The position numbers and the translations under genes were made by a program. Of a stretch of DNA of 64,000 nucleotides, positions 41,794 through 51,635 are shown in pieces. Within the stretch, counting starts at the first letter, position 1, and every line of letters begins with the position of its first letter. The notes below the pieces were generated by a model. It did not search any database, was not told the DNA's origin, and saw only the letters and a list, made by a program, of their open reading frames with translations. Location of the stretch: NCBI GenBank assembly GCA_029834535.1, contig JAQMWT010000379.1, forward strand, positions 1 through 64,000, given 5' to 3'. The stretch is from Chrysophaeum taylorii. Its lineage: Eukaryota; Sar; Pelagophyceae; Pelagomonadales; Pelagomonadaceae.

Positions 41794-41853
41794 GTGGGCC
41801 ACACAAACCCTCCTTGCCAGAGTGAGTGAGTGGTACCAAGGGGGGATGCTCAC

Positions 41854-43843
41854 GCTGCGAAGCGGCCGTAACGCTTACCGACGCGTGTCTAAAGACCGCC
41901 TCACATCATCCTTGACCGACGTCGTCGACGACCAAGTCCGAAGTCGAACGGCCGCCTCGATTCGGCCGAGAACGGTCTCGCGGCGCCCGACGGCTGTTTC
42001 GTGAGCCTACGAAGCTGCGCCGTTCGCGGCGTTCACCCGTCTGACCGGCCCATTAACAGGTCGACGATCGCTGCAGACCTCTAAGGGTGGACGGGGTCAG
42101 ACTCTTTGATGGAGATGCAGCTTCAGTGGCCGGCGGGTCCGAGCTGCCGTCGGAGCGTCGGCATCTCGACGGCCTCGTCTACAGTTGTTGCGTCGGCAGC
42201 CTGATTTGCGTCATCGACGGCCTCTGGCGCAGGACGCGAGGACTAGGCCTGCGCCGCGCTTCTTGAGAGTCGATCATGCACTCGACCACGTATGACGCAC
42301 GCGTCGCGACCGACGACGCAGTATAAGGGAACAACAACAACGCTCGGGTTCAAAGAGCAAGAATGTGTAAAATCTCGCAGAAGAGGAAGGAGGAGAAAAG
42401 ACCAAGACCACAGACGACCGCAGTATAGCAAAAAAGTGCGAGTTGAAAGAGGCGGGAGAATAAGAAATTGAGGGGGGATGCGAACAGTCGGTCCGTACGC
42501 AGGAAAAGCGCATATGTGGAAGGCGGCAGAACGAGTGTAGGAGAGAGAGGTTCAGAGGCAGGGACGCCGCAACCGCCGTCGCCGCCATTACCGCCCATGT
42601 CGTGGGGAAATCCAAGTCCGCCGCTCGAACTCGGGCGGGAGAGTGATCCCGCTCAGCGCAAATTTATAATGTTGTAGAAGGGCGGCGAGGCATATGCCGT
42701 ATCCATAGAGAAAGCTGAACGCCTCCCGAGCGTAGAGTACCGAGACATCGTCGACGGTGGCGCCTTCAGCGCCGCGTTGGGCAAGCTCATCCACGAGGTC
42801 GGAGGCAGAATACCAACAGACGTGTGCCTAATCCGGGAGGGACGTGGCCAGCTGCAACAAAAGAGGTCCTTGTCGAAGAGGGCGCGTCGGCCAGCGCTCT
42901 GGCTGCGTCACCGGCTCGCCGATGACCTGGCGCCGCAAGAGCGGCAGCTCGCGCGTCCGCAGGAGCTGCTAAACGGCGGCGGCAAAGTCAGTGGGCTCGC
43001 CGCTCCGCATCGACGGCGGGAAGTGCAACATCAGCGACTGGAAGGGAGGCACGACGTCCGTATAGACGTCGGGTTCAAAGCGCACGGCCTCAGGCGTCTC
43101 GCCGTCGACGTGGTGGCCGTGATCATCTCAAAGATTGATTCCCAGTACGTGCAGTGGAGCTGTGCTGCGTAGAAGAGAAGAGAACTTCTAGGGCTCGTCG
43201 ACAGAGGCGGCGGGGTGCTGCTTCACGTAAAACATCTTCGTCTGACCATAGACATTTGTGATTATCTTGTGCTCTGTCGCATCCAGGAAGACATTCCTCT
43301 TGTTGATAGGTGTCCTTGAGGTACCACCACCAGTCGAAAGGTTCAGGCCAAGAGGCTTGAGAAAAAGAATAGGGATCGCGACGGTTCACGGACGACAATG
43401 ACTGCGCGCGGTTGGCCTTACGTATGTCTGGACTTCTTGCCGCGGATGCATCACCGGACGGGCCAAACAACTGGTCGACCACCCGCCGATGGTGCCAGTG
43501 GACCACGAGCATGAAGCGTTCCACCGCCGCAGGAGACCACATGGCTCCATGGTACGAACTCAAACTCACGATAGAGGAGTCTCGCCGACCATCGCAGGGC
43601 AAAAATGAATACAATCACACCTTCGCGCCGACGACGCGACATCGCACGCACCAGACTCGCGTTTCGACGGCAGGGAAAAGCTCGGCGAGGATAACCTGGG
43701 GGCGTGTGGAGCCGGTATAACCGGGGGGCTCGGCGCGAAGACACTCGGCTTCGACGGCTCCTCCAAATTCGCAACGAAAACATGAACGGACGCTATGCAT
43801 ACATCATCTTAAAATTTGGGACGTGCACTGGCGTTGAGGACGG
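41854..43843. other. Gene-poor DNA with decayed coding fragments
   Basis: About 2 kb with no intact gene. On the minus strand, 43,000-43,160 reads DHGHHVDGETPEAVRFEPDV and continues as FQSLMLHFPPSMRSGEPTDF. The stretch 43,380-43,560 reads AVERFMLVVHWHHRRVVDQL. These look like remains of one or more genes or mobile elements whose family I cannot name. Confidence 0.4.
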
Positions 43844-44956
43844 TTGAGGTCATATCCGAATTCGATAGAGATGTGTGAGAAGCCGGTGGTCCTCGCGCAG
43901 CGGTACTGGACTATCTCGAACTCGTCGCTCGAGATCGCGCTCCTCGCGTTGCTGTGGGTCGTGGTGGTGGCCGCCCGCGGCGCGCTTGACGTTCCTGGTG
44001 CGACGTGGACTCTTGGTGACGTGGCCCTTCTGGGAACCCTGTCATCGCTCGTGCGCCGTGCCTACACGGCGCACCTCGAGGCCTGCTACTACAAATACCC
44101 CCAACTCCGGACCCAGCCGCCCAAAAAGGCCGTCGGGGAGACGCCGCGCGACGTGACGGGCCGCACGGACTTGGAGCTCGCGACGATCGACTTCCACGAC
44201 CGCTTCACGATGCTCTCGAAGCTCTTCGCGTGCGACCTTCTCTTCTACTTGACGATTGGTCGCATCCTGTATCCCGTCTTCGCGACATCTCACAATCCTG
44301 TCTACTGGCTCGCGCGCGTCGTCGGTCACCACTACGTCTTGTCGTTCGGCATGTACTGGGCCCACCGCAACCTCCACGTCAACCCCTTCCTCTGGCGCCA
44401 CATCCATTCCCTCCACCACTACGCTAAGACTCCACTCGCCCGCGCGACCTACGAGGACCACTGGCTCGACAACTACGCCAACGCCATCGTGTCCGAGGTC
44501 GCGACCCAGATTATTCTCCCTCTTCCAAAGCCTCTTTTGTTCGCCTCGCGCCTCTTCCGCGTCTGCGAGTCCCTCGAGAAGCACTCGGGCATGTCGGGCC
44601 CCATCAACGTCGCGCACACCGCTCAATTCTGGCTGCCCTTCGCCCAGATGCCCCACCACCACGACTGGCACCACGAAGGCCACAAGGGGTCCAACTATAC
44701 CTTTGCCAGCATCGGCGGTCTTTGGGACTTCCTCTTTGGGACACGCCACCCCGGCCGCTCCGCGAAAAACGCGGCTCGCGCTGCGACCTACCGCGACGCT
44801 AACCAGAATGCCGCCGAAGGGGGGAAGAAGCTCAAATCGCGCTACACGGCATTCCTTGACAATCCCGTCGTCTGCGCCGTGCCCCCGCTCCTATTCTTTG
44901 CGGTCGCTGTCCAAAAGGTCGCTATGGCTGCGGCGGCGGCGGCGGCGGCTTCCTAG
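43844..44956 (+). CDS. Fatty acid hydroxylase / sterol desaturase family protein
   Basis: 370 residues, or 361 from the second Met. There are several hydrophobic segments and the three di-iron His boxes of the family: HRNLH (174-178), HIHSLHH (186-192) and HHHDWHH (271-277). This is an ER membrane oxygenase that hydroxylates or desaturates a sterol or fatty acyl chain; which one cannot be read from the sequence. The C-terminal Ala run comes from a (GCG)n repeat at about 44,931-44,949. Confidence 0.88.
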   Translation: MRSYPNSIEMCEKPVVLAQRYWTISNSSLEIALLALLWVVVVAARGALDVPGATWTLGDVALLGTLSSLVRRAYTAHLEACYYKYPQLRTQPPKKAVGETPRDVTGRTDLELATIDFHDRFTMLSKLFACDLLFYLTIGRILYPVFATSHNPVYWLARVVGHHYVLSFGMYWAHRNLHVNPFLWRHIHSLHHYAKTPLARATYEDHWLDNYANAIVSEVATQIILPLPKPLLFASRLFRVCESLEKHSGMSGPINVAHTAQFWLPFAQMPHHHDWHHEGHKGSNYTFASIGGLWDFLFGTRHPGRSAKNAARAATYRDANQNAAEGGKKLKSRYTAFLDNPVVCAVPPLLFFAVAVQKVAMAAAAAAAAS

Positions 44957-45536
44957 AATAATTGCTTATAATAATAGACCAAGGAAAAACCCCTCTCTTT
45001 GCCTGCGCGGCGGTTCGACACGAGTCACTAGCCCGGCGGCTCGGCGATAACTCCGACGACGCCCCGCCGCCTCTCAGGAAGGAGCCGCTTACGTGTTCAC
45101 CTCGAGCCACTGTACGGGATACCTCCGCTTTCCATGCATCCAACACGTCGCACCAAATCCCCCCAACACGAACACGCCATCCCGTCGACTTCCCTTGCCC
45201 CCGCACGAACGCACATCCCCGACTAGGTCCCGCGTACTTATTTATCTCCGCCCGTCAGGCACATCCCTCATACCCCACAAACCCACCCACATCCTTCATG
45301 CTCCCCACACACACCCCCTCTTAGCAGTCGTCGACATTTAAACACATCCCCCAAATTCTTACCAGTAGTCGGACCTTTTTTAAAAACCGTTGAACCAAAC
45401 CCTAGATATGATGACCCTCCTTACCCCCCTCTTCTTCAATAAACCCTTGAACGGGAGGCGTCTTCCCCAGCATCCCTTAGCACCAACACGCCCCGGCAGG
45501 CTAAGAGTTTTGAAACCCTTCTTGTTTGCCGCCGAG
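44957..45536. other. Intergenic, AT-richer
   Basis: Mostly C-rich or A/T-rich single-strand-biased sequence with no gene. The PPIL2 frame is open from 45,390, but that part lacks similarity and is read as 5' UTR. Confidence 0.4.
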
Positions 45537-47120
45537 ATGCCCAAGCACAAGACGAAGGATCGGATGTTCATCACGGCGACGGAGTGGGCGACCGAGTACG
45601 GGGGGCACAAGAAGCGTGTCGAGAAGCGTGTCGAGGGTGCCCTGCCGTTCGAGTGTTGCGCGTTGAGTTTGCTGCCGTTTGAGACCCCCGCCTGCACGCG
45701 AAAGGAAGGTGTGCTGTTCGACTGGGTCGGTCTCGTGGAGTTCGTGCGCGCGCACGGGACGAGTCCGGCGACGGGGGCGGTACTGACGACGAGGGAGATC
45801 GTGCGGCTGAGGATGGCGAAGAACGGCGAGGGGCGGTGGATGTGTCCCGTAACGCACAAGGTGTTCACGAATTACTCAAAAGTCGCGGCCGTCGGAACGA
45901 CGGGAAACACGTACGCGTACGAGGCGCTGAAAGAGCTGTGCCTCAAGCCGAACAAGCTGTTCGATCTGCTCGACGGCACGCCGTTCGCGCGATCGGACGT
46001 GATCGTCGTCCAGGATCCGGACGACCCGGAGTTGTCGCGCCGGCGCGACGTCTCGAACTTGCACCATTTGAAAAACCACGAGCAGGAGGCGCCGTCGATT
46101 CGTCCGCTCGGCGAGGGCGCCGAAAAGGTGCTGGCCGCGGCGCGGGAAAACGTCGAGCGCGCCCAGGCCGACCGCGACGCGAAACGCCGCAAGACGGCCG
46201 AGGACCTGGCCGACCCGGCCAGACCCGAGAACGAGGGCCTTACCGAGACATTTTTGCGCGTGCGCAAGCTCGGCGCGCGGACGGACGAGGTCCTCGAGGG
46301 ATCCAAGCTCACCTCGGGCAAGACGAGCGCATCGCTCACCTCGTCGGCCGTCGGCGTGGCGACGTCGAACGAACTCAGGGAAGCGACCGACGACGAGCTC
46401 AAGGCCGCGCGCTGGAAGATTTTGAGGTCCCTGGGAAAGAAGGGGTACGTCAGGCTCGAGACATCCCTCGGGCTCCTCAACATCGAGGTCCACTGCGACA
46501 TGTGTCCGCGGGCGGCGGAGAACTTTCTCGGCCTCTGCTCCGCGGGGTACTACGACGACCTCCAATTCCACCGCGTCGTCCCCGGCTTTGTCGCGCAAGC
46601 GGGCGACCCGCGCAACGACGGCACGGGGGGGGAGAGCTTGTGGGGAGCGCCCTTCGCGGACGAGTTTGACTCGCGATTGCGCCACGACGCGCGCGGTATC
46701 CTCGCCTACGCCAGCGACGGACGCGACCGCAACCGCTCGCAGTTCTACGTCACCTTCGACGAGTGCCCAAACCTCGACAACAAGCACACCGTTTTTGGCC
46801 GGGTCGTCGGTGGTATGGACACGCTTAACCGCATCGAGCGCGCCGACGTCGACGAAAAGGACGACCACCGCCCGCGCCGGGGTCGAGAGGTCGTGATTCG
46901 AGCTGCTCTCGTCTTCGTCGATCCAACGTCCGAGGCCGACGACCGCTTCGAGAAAAAAATCGCGCACAATGTCAGAGTGCGCCGCAATAAAAACCTGGCA
47001 CCGCCTGTGGCAAAAAAGCGGGCTCCCCCTGGACGACCTACTACTACTACTACTTCTTCTTCTTCTTCTATGCCCCACACGGCCGCCACCGTTGGCAAGT
47101 ACCTCCAGCGTCGCCCTTAA
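45537..47120 (+). CDS. PPIL2: PPIL2-type U-box cyclophilin (peptidyl-prolyl isomerase)
   Basis: 527 residues from the Met at 45,537, where MPKHKTKDRMFITATEW matches the PPIL2 start. A U-box-like region follows (LPFECCALSLLPFETPAC, then GRWMCPVTHKVFTN). A charged linker leads to a cyclophilin domain at about 300-460, with LQFHRVVPGFVAQAGDPRND, SQFYVTFDECPNLDNKHTVF and GRVVGGMDTL. PPIL2/Cyp60 is a spliceosome-associated isomerase and E3-like protein in the nucleus. The lysine/Thr/Ser-rich tail comes from simple repeats. Confidence 0.9.
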   Translation: MPKHKTKDRMFITATEWATEYGGHKKRVEKRVEGALPFECCALSLLPFETPACTRKEGVLFDWVGLVEFVRAHGTSPATGAVLTTREIVRLRMAKNGEGRWMCPVTHKVFTNYSKVAAVGTTGNTYAYEALKELCLKPNKLFDLLDGTPFARSDVIVVQDPDDPELSRRRDVSNLHHLKNHEQEAPSIRPLGEGAEKVLAAARENVERAQADRDAKRRKTAEDLADPARPENEGLTETFLRVRKLGARTDEVLEGSKLTSGKTSASLTSSAVGVATSNELREATDDELKAARWKILRSLGKKGYVRLETSLGLLNIEVHCDMCPRAAENFLGLCSAGYYDDLQFHRVVPGFVAQAGDPRNDGTGGESLWGAPFADEFDSRLRHDARGILAYASDGRDRNRSQFYVTFDECPNLDNKHTVFGRVVGGMDTLNRIERADVDEKDDHRPRRGREVVIRAALVFVDPTSEADDRFEKKIAHNVRVRRNKNLAPPVAKKRAPPGRPTTTTTSSSSSMPHTAATVGKYLQRRP

Positions 47121-47533
47121 TATGATGGAAGGACCACTCTTCCTTCACAACAAGGAGGAAGGAAGGAGGATCACAACACCCTGCGCCGTACATCACATAT
47201 TATTCGGCGGCGTTTTGTTTGTTTGTTTGTTCGTTGGTTGTTTACCGAGGTAGATGAGGTTTGGAGAAGGAAGTTGCCAGGGTGGTTTTGGCGACGGCGG
47301 CAGCAGCAGCAGGGGCGCATCATAAAAAGAAGAAGGAGAAGGAGGAGCTCAGGGTCGTTCGTTCGAAGAAGGAAGAGGTGCAGAAATGAAGGTGAGGAGG
47401 AAGAAGAAGGAGAACGGAGCTCACGCGGCGGCGGCGGCGGCGGCGGCCTTCGCGGAGCAGCGAAACGAGATGAGAAGATACAACAACACACACACGCACA
47501 CACACACACGCGCGGGAGAAGGAGAGAGGATGT
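47121..47533. other. Convergent intergenic region, purine-rich repeats
   Basis: 413 bp between two 3' ends, filled with GAA/GGA-rich runs, a (GCG)n stretch and a CA repeat (about 47,488-47,510). No gene is seen. Confidence 0.6.
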
Positions 47534-49789
47534 TTAAGCTTCGGCGGGGTCCTCGCTGGTGGCAGGTGTGGTGCGCGCGTCCTTGGTGTGCGTGGCGCTG
47601 TAGGCGGTGAGCCTGACAATAGCGCGCTCGGCGGCGATGACGCGCTCCTTGGCCTGCTTGATGTGGGCGTCAAGCTGGGCGCGCTCGTCGTTGACGCGGA
47701 CGGTGGCTTCGGCGTGCTCGGTTGCGAGGCGGTCGCGTTCGGCCTCGCAGCGGGAGACGAGGTCCTGGGCGTCGGCGAGGGCGTCGTCGATGTCGTCGAC
47801 TTTGAAGTCGGCGCCGTTGGCGGGGGTCGAATCGTCGCCGTCGTCGAGGCCTCCGTCGGTATCGTCGTCTTCGGCGGTCGGGAAGAGGCGGAGGCGGTCG
47901 ACGAGATCGCCGGGGAAGAGGGGCTCGTCGTCGTCTTCGGGGTAGACGCCGCGCGAGGTCTCCTTGGCGAGGAGCGAGAAGGCGGGTCCGGCAACGAGGA
48001 GGGCCTCGCGGGTCGCGACGGCAAAGTCGGCCTCGGTCGCGTCGACCAAGGCCTCGTAGCTCTGGCGGCGGAGCGTGGCGACCTGTTCCTCGCGGTCGGC
48101 GTGGCGCGTGCGCCAGTCGGTCTCCTTTTCGCTCGCGTCGCGGACGAGGCGATCCCGGACGCGCTCGAAGGCGTCGGCTCTTTCGCGCGCCTCGCGCGCG
48201 GTCGCTCGAGTCCACGCGGTCGAGGAGACGCACTCGGCCGCCGTCGCCGCCGAAACGGACGCGGCGAGCTCGGCCGCGCGGGCCTCGGCCTGGGCCCTGT
48301 CGCGGACGAGGACGGCGTCGGATACGCGCTTGCTCGCGCGTCGAAGCGCGTCCTCGCGCGCCGAGAATATGGCGTCGGCGGCCATGACGCTCGCGGTGAG
48401 GGTCGAGGTCGCGTGATCGTCGCGGAATTCGGCTTCGAGGGCGTCGATGCGGTGGGAGAGGAGGCGGAGGGGACCGTCCCGCAGGCTTGCGGCCTCGCGG
48501 GTCGCGGCGGCGGCGACCATCTCGCGGCGCGAGGCGTCGTGGGCCTTCCAGAGGCGTTTGGCGCGCCTCAGTTCGCCGAGGCGGGACCGCGCGATCGTCG
48601 CGCGGTCGTCGCACGTCTTCGCGAGGCGCGTGGCCTCGTCGGTGGCCTCGCGGAGGGCGTCGTCGCCGGCCTCGCGGGCCAGCTCGAGGGCCGCCTTGGC
48701 GTCGGCCGCGCGCGTCGCAGCAACATCGGCCTCTTCGCGGCGCGCGGCCGCCTCGGCGACGACCTCCGCCTCGCGACGCTCGAGGTCGGCGAGGCGGGTC
48801 TCGAGGTGGCGCGCGACGCCCTCGGCGTGGTCGTAGGCTTCGGAAGCCTCCGAGGCCTTGGCACGCGACGGAGCCCACTCGCCGCCGCGGAACGTCTCGA
48901 CGTCGCGGGCCTCGGCCGCCGCGTCCGCCGCGCGTCCTCGCTCGTTCGCGACCACGGCGAGGCGCGCGACGCGCGGCCGCTCGACGCCCTCGACCTCGTC
49001 GCGCCGGATCGCGGCGACCGCGGCCACGAGCTTGGCCTTGTCGCGCCGCGCCTGCCGCCGCGCCGTGTCGACCTCGAGCGCCCGGAGCTGCTCGAGCCGG
49101 TCCTTGTGCTTGACCGCGCACGAAGTAGCGTCGCGCGCGGCCGCCAACTCCGAGGCGAGCGTCGTCACGACGACGGCCGCCGGGTCGTGGCCGTCCTCGG
49201 TCGCCGCGTCCAAGGCCTGCCGCTCCGAGACGAACCGGTCGAGCTCCTGCCGCGCCCGCGCGAGCGCGCCCCGCTGCTCTCGCACCGACGCGGCCACCTC
49301 GGGGTCCTCGATGCCCTCGTCGTCGACGTCGACCGCGTCCTCCGCGTCGGCAAACTCGGGGGGATCGTCCCAGGCGCCCACGTTGACGCTCAGAAAGTCG
49401 CGCACGGCCTCGCTTCCTCCCGCCGCGACCACCACAGACCGCAGGTACACCTGGAGCCGGGTCGTCCGCTGGCGGATGATCCGTTCCGTCGCCTCGCCCG
49501 AACGGCCCTTGGCCACGTCCTGCATCGTCCGCACGGGCGCGCACTCGGGGAGCTGCGCCGAAAAAGATGACCCCGCCTCGCGCTTCGTCGCGGCGTGCAG
49601 CGCGCGAAAGTGTACGTACCGCCGCCGCACGCGCGGCTGCGTCCCGACGGCCACGTCGTACACTATCTCGCAGGACGGCCCCGTCGGCGATCGCTCCACG
49701 CTGTGCGTCAGCCCGACCTCGTCGTTCGGCCCCGGCGCCCGGTACTTTGGGGACTTGGAGCCCCCCATCATCGTCGACAAAAACTCCAT
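47534..49789 (-). CDS. PX-domain coiled-coil protein
   Basis: 751 residues. Residues 25-140 read as a PX-like phosphoinositide-binding module: CEIVYDVAVGT, VRRRYVHFRALHAATKRE, LPECAP, then RTTRLQVYLRSVVVAAGG and FLSVN. A long Ala/Arg/Glu-rich coiled coil covers about 170-600, followed by an acidic patch and a final helix. The layout resembles sorting nexins, suggesting an endosomal membrane role. The PX call rests on strand and helix pattern and is moderate. A (GTCC)n array lies just upstream of the start codon. Confidence 0.7.
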   Translation of the reverse strand: MEFLSTMMGGSKSPKYRAPGPNDEVGLTHSVERSPTGPSCEIVYDVAVGTQPRVRRRYVHFRALHAATKREAGSSFSAQLPECAPVRTMQDVAKGRSGEATERIIRQRTTRLQVYLRSVVVAAGGSEAVRDFLSVNVGAWDDPPEFADAEDAVDVDDEGIEDPEVAASVREQRGALARARQELDRFVSERQALDAATEDGHDPAAVVVTTLASELAAARDATSCAVKHKDRLEQLRALEVDTARRQARRDKAKLVAAVAAIRRDEVEGVERPRVARLAVVANERGRAADAAAEARDVETFRGGEWAPSRAKASEASEAYDHAEGVARHLETRLADLERREAEVVAEAAARREEADVAATRAADAKAALELAREAGDDALREATDEATRLAKTCDDRATIARSRLGELRRAKRLWKAHDASRREMVAAAATREAASLRDGPLRLLSHRIDALEAEFRDDHATSTLTASVMAADAIFSAREDALRRASKRVSDAVLVRDRAQAEARAAELAASVSAATAAECVSSTAWTRATAREARERADAFERVRDRLVRDASEKETDWRTRHADREEQVATLRRQSYEALVDATEADFAVATREALLVAGPAFSLLAKETSRGVYPEDDDEPLFPGDLVDRLRLFPTAEDDDTDGGLDDGDDSTPANGADFKVDDIDDALADAQDLVSRCEAERDRLATEHAEATVRVNDERAQLDAHIKQAKERVIAAERAIVRLTAYSATHTKDARTTPATSEDPAEA

Positions 49790-49793
49790 CGAC

Positions 49794-49817
49794 GACGGAC
49801 GGACGGACGGACGGACG
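49794..49817. repeat. (GGAC)n microsatellite abutting PX-gene start codon
   Basis: About five to six GGAC units lie within 5 nt upstream of the ATG at 49,789 on the minus strand. Confidence 0.9.
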
Positions 49818-49941
49818 AGATGCGAGATGCTCTTCGCCCACCACCACCACGGAAAGGACCACCACCCACGAGGGTCAAGTCGAGGCGTGCACGAGAAGAA
49901 GGGTAGGGTAGGGTAAGTAAGTAATAGTTTTTTTTTTTATC

Positions 49942-51492
49942 ATGTCGGTGGTCCGCCTCCTCCTCCTCCTCGTCGTCGTCGTCGCCGTCGTCGTCGTCGA
50001 GGGCTTCTTCCAGCCCGAGGCCGAGTGCGGCGCCGCGAGACGACGACGAGGGGCGCCCTCGGTGGTGGTGGTCCGCAGCAGCAGCAGCAGCAGCAGCAGC
50101 GCCGACGAGGTCGCGAGTGCGTCTTGGAGTAGTAGTAGGAGTAGTAAAAGTGAAAGGCCTTGTTGTGAATCCATCCCCACAGAAGCGGCGGGCGAGCTGA
50201 CCTCGGCTCTTGGCGACATCGTGGAGAAGGTGCGGTCGCAGTGGATCAACGGGGGCTGGCAGGTCCGGAAGCGGGCCGGGCGGTGGCTGCCCGAGATCGT
50301 CCAGCAGCCGAGCGAGGCGATGGCGGCGGCGGAGCGCGAGGTCGAGTGGCTGTCGACGGGCGTCGCGACCAAGGCGCTCGCGTCGGCGTCGATGCCCGAG
50401 ACCGAGCGGGAGCTCGCGGTCGCGAGCGAATTCGGAACCTTTTTGCGGCGCGCGGACGTGACCGGAACCTTCGAGCGAGGCGTCGACGGGTCCGTCGTTT
50501 TCCCGTCCGAGGCCGCGTTGTCGGCGAGCGTCGCGATGTTCACGGTCGAGGTGAGCAAGGAGCTCGGTGCCGCCGCGCGGGCCCTCGCGCGATACGTGGA
50601 CGACCTCGAGACGGAGCTGGCGGCGGCCGACGCGACGGCCGTGAGGCTCCGGACCGAGGTGACGGAGGCGGCGCGCGAGGCTCGGGAAAAATCGGAAGCG
50701 GCGCGCGAGGCGCTCGACGAGGCGGATCGGTTGATGCGGACGCGCGCCGAGCTCGAGGAGACCTTGGGCGTGGCGCAGGAGGCGGCCCGGCGGTTCGAAG
50801 ACCAGGCCGAGACGGCCTCTCTCCGCGTCGTCGAGCTCGAGACGACCGCAAAAGCCTCCAACTCCGACCTCGCGACCGCGCTCGAAAAGGCCGCGCGCGC
50901 CGAGGCGCGCCTCGAAAAGGCCGAGGCCAGCGTGACGCGCCACTCGGAAGAAGCCACGCTCGCAACCCAGCGCGCCGAGGCCGCCGAGAGTCTCGCGAGA
51001 GCCGCTACTCGAGACCGCGACGCCGTCGAGGACGTCGCCGCCGCGTTGCGCCGCCGCGCCTACGCCGCCGAGCAGACGGCCAACGAGACGGCCGCGCGTC
51101 TCCAGGCTGCCCTCCTCGACACGATCGATTCCGAGGCAAAACTCTCCGGCGCCCTCGACGAGATCCCGGACGACGGCGACGTCCGCCACTCCCTCGAGGA
51201 CGCCCGCGACGCCGTCCGCCAGCAGCTCGACCGCGGCGGCGGCGGCGTACTGCCCTCCATCTGGAAGCTCAAAAAGGCCGACCTCAAAGCGGAACTCGAG
51301 TCCTACGGTCGGGATCCGACGGGCTTCAAGGTCCCCGAGCTCCGCGCGGCGGTGCGCGTCGAGCGACTCAAGCGCGAATCCGCCGCCGCCCCTGCGTTAT
51401 CGTCGACGACGACTCCCCCGGAAAAGGTGGAGGTGGAAACCACCGACCAAGGCCTCGTCACCACCCACCCCCCCACGTCCGACGACGACTGA
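49942..51492 (+). CDS. Signal-peptide coiled-coil protein with SAP-like C-terminus, possible plastid protein
   Basis: 516 residues. The start MSVVRLLLLLVVVVAVVVVE is a strong signal peptide followed by G-F-F-Q-P. An aromatic residue just after signal cleavage, with a Ser/Arg-rich stretch next, resembles bipartite plastid targeting in heterokont algae. A coiled coil fills about 190-400. Near the C-terminus LPSIWKLKKADLKAELESYG, then FKVPELRAAVRVERLK, has the shape of a SAP-type nucleic-acid-binding helix pair. A plastid nucleoid or structural role is only inference. Divergent from the PX gene, with 152 bp between starts. Confidence 0.7.
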   Translation: MSVVRLLLLLVVVVAVVVVEGFFQPEAECGAARRRRGAPSVVVVRSSSSSSSSADEVASASWSSSRSSKSERPCCESIPTEAAGELTSALGDIVEKVRSQWINGGWQVRKRAGRWLPEIVQQPSEAMAAAEREVEWLSTGVATKALASASMPETERELAVASEFGTFLRRADVTGTFERGVDGSVVFPSEAALSASVAMFTVEVSKELGAAARALARYVDDLETELAAADATAVRLRTEVTEAAREAREKSEAAREALDEADRLMRTRAELEETLGVAQEAARRFEDQAETASLRVVELETTAKASNSDLATALEKAARAEARLEKAEASVTRHSEEATLATQRAEAAESLARAATRDRDAVEDVAAALRRRAYAAEQTANETAARLQAALLDTIDSEAKLSGALDEIPDDGDVRHSLEDARDAVRQQLDRGGGGVLPSIWKLKKADLKAELESYGRDPTGFKVPELRAAVRVERLKRESAAAPALSSTTTPPEKVEVETTDQGLVTTHPPTSDDD

Positions 51493-51635
51493 GAAAAAAA
51501 AAAAAAAAAACAGGGGCCTGCTTGCCTGGCTGGATGGTCGCCGTTTTTTTTTCCGAGAATCAATCCCAACGGAACGGAATGAAATGTGACATGAACGGCG
51601 CAGCCAGGAAGGAGGATCTCTCTCTCTCTCTCTTT

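Noticed and set aside
47588-49570. 660-codon plus-strand frame
   Set aside because: Antisense of the PX coiled-coil gene with no family features.
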